Below are positions 36,280 through 38,833 of a stretch of DNA of 38,833 nt, piece by piece. The DNA is taken from the NCBI GenBank assembly GCA_001730015.1, contig MDLA01000111.1, forward strand, positions 1 through 38,833. The letters are read 5' to 3'. Position 1 is the first letter of the stretch. Every line of letters starts with the position of its first letter. The notes beneath the pieces were generated by a model. That model searched no databases. It was not told the DNA's origin and saw only the letters and a list, made by a program, of their open reading frames with translations. The position numbers were made by a program, and so were the translations under genes. The DNA comes from Chromatiales bacterium (ex Bugula neritina AB1). GTDB lineage: Bacteria > Pseudomonadota > Gammaproteobacteria > Granulosicoccales > Granulosicoccaceae.

Positions 36280-38667
36280 TTACTCTACCGGTATCCATAC
36301 CAGCGCGACTTCATCAATAGCTATATCGGTTTTTTCCAGACCGACAACCATGGTTTCAAGATCAAGCGCCTTTTGCTCCCACTCATCCTGGATCTCATGG
36401 AGATCCTCTCTCACTTCGTTAGTCAGCTCTTCCCTGTCTTCAAGCAGTGCGCTGTACCGGTTCTCGGCTGTCTTCAGACGTTCGGCAGACTTCTGCGCCA
36501 TGCGCCCTTTGCTGCGACTGCGGCGTATTCCACCGGTAATCATCGAACGGGTGCTTCGGCGCCCGCCCAGAAGCCCGCCGAGCAAGCCTCCCGCTATATC
36601 CAGTACCTGGCTGGTACGCTGATCGAGTTTGCGACTCTCGGCATCAAACCGGGCTTCGCGAACACGGTCTTCCGCCTTTTCTATAGCGGCATTTATTCGA
36701 TCCAGCTTTTTCACCAGCACAACGCGCAGTTTATCGGCTTCTTTATCAACACAAGCGTCAGCTTCCTGCCTGCAGCGCGCTTCAAAATCACTGCGGCTTT
36801 CACCGATTCGCGAATACAGTTTCAACGACGGGTTATAGATTAAATGCAGCTCTTCATTGCGATAGAGGTGATCTTTAATTGCCGCCTGCGCTGATCTGAA
36901 GTACGTTTTATTTTTTATTTTTGCATCCGGCAACACATAGACTGCACCCTCCGGTGCCTTGCTCGCGAGATCGCGGTCATCGTAGTCAACCATGATCGCG
37001 TCATCGGCATCTACCGGCCCGTCCAGCGGCGTGATAATCGCTTCCCACTCGGCTTCGTGCCTGAGCTTTGCTTTGGTATCGTCAAATAGAAGTTCCACTC
37101 GCACCGCCAACCCTGCCTGTAGTCGCTTGCCGGTAGCCGAGGCACCCAGCTGGTCTGCGTAACTGACCGCCGGATCAAGGTATCGCACCCGCACGGAATC
37201 AGCAGTTTGCGGTGCCACTGCACTTTCATTATCAGCAAGAGGTGCTGCGGCTTGTGCTCCCGCAACCGCGGTAACCACACTTGCCTGTGCCTGCTGCCGC
37301 TGATCTTCACTGGTGAGCTGGCGGATCTGCTCTCGTGTTAACGGCCCCGGCAGATACGACATCGCCCAGCGTGTGCCGAACACCTGCGGCTGGCTGGATC
37401 GTGTCGAATGCAATATAAATTGCCGCTTATCAAGTGAAGAAATGCTTTTACCAATGGCCGCAATATCGACCGAACCATCTGACGCTCCCATACCGTTGAG
37501 CAATCGATCTTTATCACGCTCAGTCTGCAGACGGCCGATCATCCAGGTTCCGGCATTCGACAGCGCTTTGTAGTCTATATCGACCGGGTTCTGCGTGGAC
37601 AGCACCATGCCCACACCGAAAGCTCGTGCCTGCTTGAGGATAGTCAGTATCGGTTTTTTACTTGGCGGCGCACCATTGGGCGGGACGTAGCCAAATACTT
37701 CATCCATATAAATCAGTGCACGCAGATCAGATGTACCGGGTTGGCCGCGCATCCAGGTAACCATTTTTGATAACAATAGCGTTACCACAAACTGGCGCTC
37801 TTCTTCGCTCAGATGCGCCAGTGACACGATGGCCGCTCGTGCGCCGCCGTCACTGTTGAACAGCATGTTCTGGATATCGAGTGTCTGCCCTTCTGTCCAG
37901 CTCGCAAACGCCGGAGATGCTGCCAGCCCGTTCAGCTTCATGGCAAGCTTTACCCGGTCGGTCAGCGGGAAAAAAGTGTCCAGATCAATCACCCCCAGCT
38001 TGCGCATTGGAGGCTGCTGCACCAGACCAATGAGCCCGCCAAGATCAAGGCTCTGCCCACGTGACCAGCACCAGTGAATTATATTCGACAACAGAATATG
38101 CTCACGACTACCCAGCGGATCTGCGTCTATACCGACAAGACCCAGCAGCGCCGATGCAAAGCCTTCAATTTCATCGTGCATGCTCTCTTCGTCGGTGCCT
38201 TCGGCGGGGGCATCAAGATTGCCAATGATATTCAGCGGTATTCCAGCGGAAGACCCCGGTGTGTAAATAGTAAAATCGACGCTATCCCGCAGCGCCGAGA
38301 TTCTTTGTGGCTCAATGCCCGAGCGCGCCAGACCGTTTTTCCATAGCTGTGCTTTCTCAACCGCGGCCTGCACGGGATCTCCATCGGCCTCCGATTCGCT
38401 GATCCATGGCATGAAATCGGTGGGCAGCAATTGCGGGAACGTCAGCAACAGATTGCCCATATCACCTTTCGGGTCAATGATCAGGGTCGGGATACCCGAT
38501 GACAGAGCCTCTTCAAGCATAACAACGCCCAGACCCGTCTTGCCTGAGCCGGTCATGCCGACGATGACACCGTGGGTGGTCAGATCCGCCGCTTCGAGGA
38601 ACAGCGGTGAATCGTCGTCCGGCCGGGTACCAAGATATAAATGTGCTGCGGGAACTTCAATGGTCAT
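36280..38667 (-). CDS. HerA/FtsK-superfamily ATPase (DUF87-like)
   Basis: The 795-aa protein has a RecA-type ATPase in its first half. Walker A is GMTGSGKTG at 37-45, then TLIIDPKGDMGNLL, and Walker B is ALIYMDEVFGYVPP near residue 320. LKQARAFGVGMVLSTQNPVDIDYKALSNAG is typical of HerA/VirB4-like ATPases. The C-terminal half has a variable middle part, charged segments that look coiled-coil, and a glycine-rich GGLLGGLLGGRR stretch near residue 700 followed by a basic patch. No NurA nuclease neighbour is present, so it is not obviously a HerA-NurA DNA-end resection unit. No signal peptide is visible. ATG 38667 is preceded by AAAGG. The role is unknown. Confidence 0.85.
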   Translation of the reverse strand: MTIEVPAAHLYLGTRPDDDSPLFLEAADLTTHGVIVGMTGSGKTGLGVVMLEEALSSGIPTLIIDPKGDMGNLLLTFPQLLPTDFMPWISESEADGDPVQAAVEKAQLWKNGLARSGIEPQRISALRDSVDFTIYTPGSSAGIPLNIIGNLDAPAEGTDEESMHDEIEGFASALLGLVGIDADPLGSREHILLSNIIHWCWSRGQSLDLGGLIGLVQQPPMRKLGVIDLDTFFPLTDRVKLAMKLNGLAASPAFASWTEGQTLDIQNMLFNSDGGARAAIVSLAHLSEEERQFVVTLLLSKMVTWMRGQPGTSDLRALIYMDEVFGYVPPNGAPPSKKPILTILKQARAFGVGMVLSTQNPVDIDYKALSNAGTWMIGRLQTERDKDRLLNGMGASDGSVDIAAIGKSISSLDKRQFILHSTRSSQPQVFGTRWAMSYLPGPLTREQIRQLTSEDQRQQAQASVVTAVAGAQAAAPLADNESAVAPQTADSVRVRYLDPAVSYADQLGASATGKRLQAGLAVRVELLFDDTKAKLRHEAEWEAIITPLDGPVDADDAIMVDYDDRDLASKAPEGAVYVLPDAKIKNKTYFRSAQAAIKDHLYRNEELHLIYNPSLKLYSRIGESRSDFEARCRQEADACVDKEADKLRVVLVKKLDRINAAIEKAEDRVREARFDAESRKLDQRTSQVLDIAGGLLGGLLGGRRSTRSMITGGIRRSRSKGRMAQKSAERLKTAENRYSALLEDREELTNEVREDLHEIQDEWEQKALDLETMVVGLEKTDIAIDEVALVWIPVE

Positions 38668-38833
38668 AGTGTGCCTTTGCCTGCCAGCCGTTAGGGGTCA
38701 GATGCCAAGAATACTTGAGGTGATATATTCCGTGCAAAGTTTTCGCCGTTCGTCACAATGGAAACTTCTTCGCTTCTGGGCGATCGGCAATAGGGAATAT
38801 ACCTGCATGGCGCCGAATTTTTGTTTCTATTTG

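Overview
The window looks like chromosomal DNA of a moderately GC-rich, Gram-negative, free-living heterotroph, most likely a gammaproteobacterium. The support is a full-length recC-recB-recD operon, lipoprotein and export signals, a GAF-GAF-GGDEF-EAL regulator, and a scatter of oxygenase, sulfatase/phosphonate-hydrolase and glycosidase genes of the kind common in marine lineages. A Granulosicoccus/Arenicellales-like source is possible, but this is a guess from gene content. I recognised no tRNA, rRNA, CRISPR array, transposase or phage gene.

Positions 338-16331 form a DNA-end-processing block. On the minus strand lie an AlbA_2/ATPase protein (537-1706) and the overlapping recC-recB-recD genes (10880 down to 1992). 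Divergently, on the plus strand, an SbcD/YhaO-like phosphoesterase and an SbcC/YhaN-like SMC ATPase overlap by one base (11063-15738). A DUF4143-type remnant follows. The block is bounded by two copies of a 189-bp element in opposite orientations (338-526 and 16143-16331). The element has about 15-bp terminal inverted repeats, and the right copy has a 4-bp direct repeat at its ends, so it looks like a MITE. A third, truncated copy lies at 36107-36206.

Positions 16380-21778 hold mainly metabolic and envelope genes: a YfbR-like HD phosphohydrolase, an orphan Rieske oxygenase alpha subunit, an exported Spondin_N protein, a PhyH-type Fe(II)/2-oxoglutarate dioxygenase and an unrecognised cysteine-bearing lipoprotein. 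Positions 21893-30348 are all minus strand: SDR oxidoreductase, GNAT acetyltransferase, a 1313-aa SNF2 helicase with a large unassigned N-terminus, and the cyclic-di-GMP protein. Positions 30566-38667 carry a phosphonate-monoesterase/sulfatase-like hydrolase, a close AIM24-APH kinase gene pair, an exported GH12-like glycosidase with a C-terminal sorting-like tail, and a HerA-like ATPase.

The least ordinary features are the inverted MITE-like copies around the recombination block, the GH12-like anchored protein, and the divergent pairing of RecBCD with an SMC/phosphoesterase pair that has no zinc-hook motif. All family assignments come from motif reading by eye. No database search was run.
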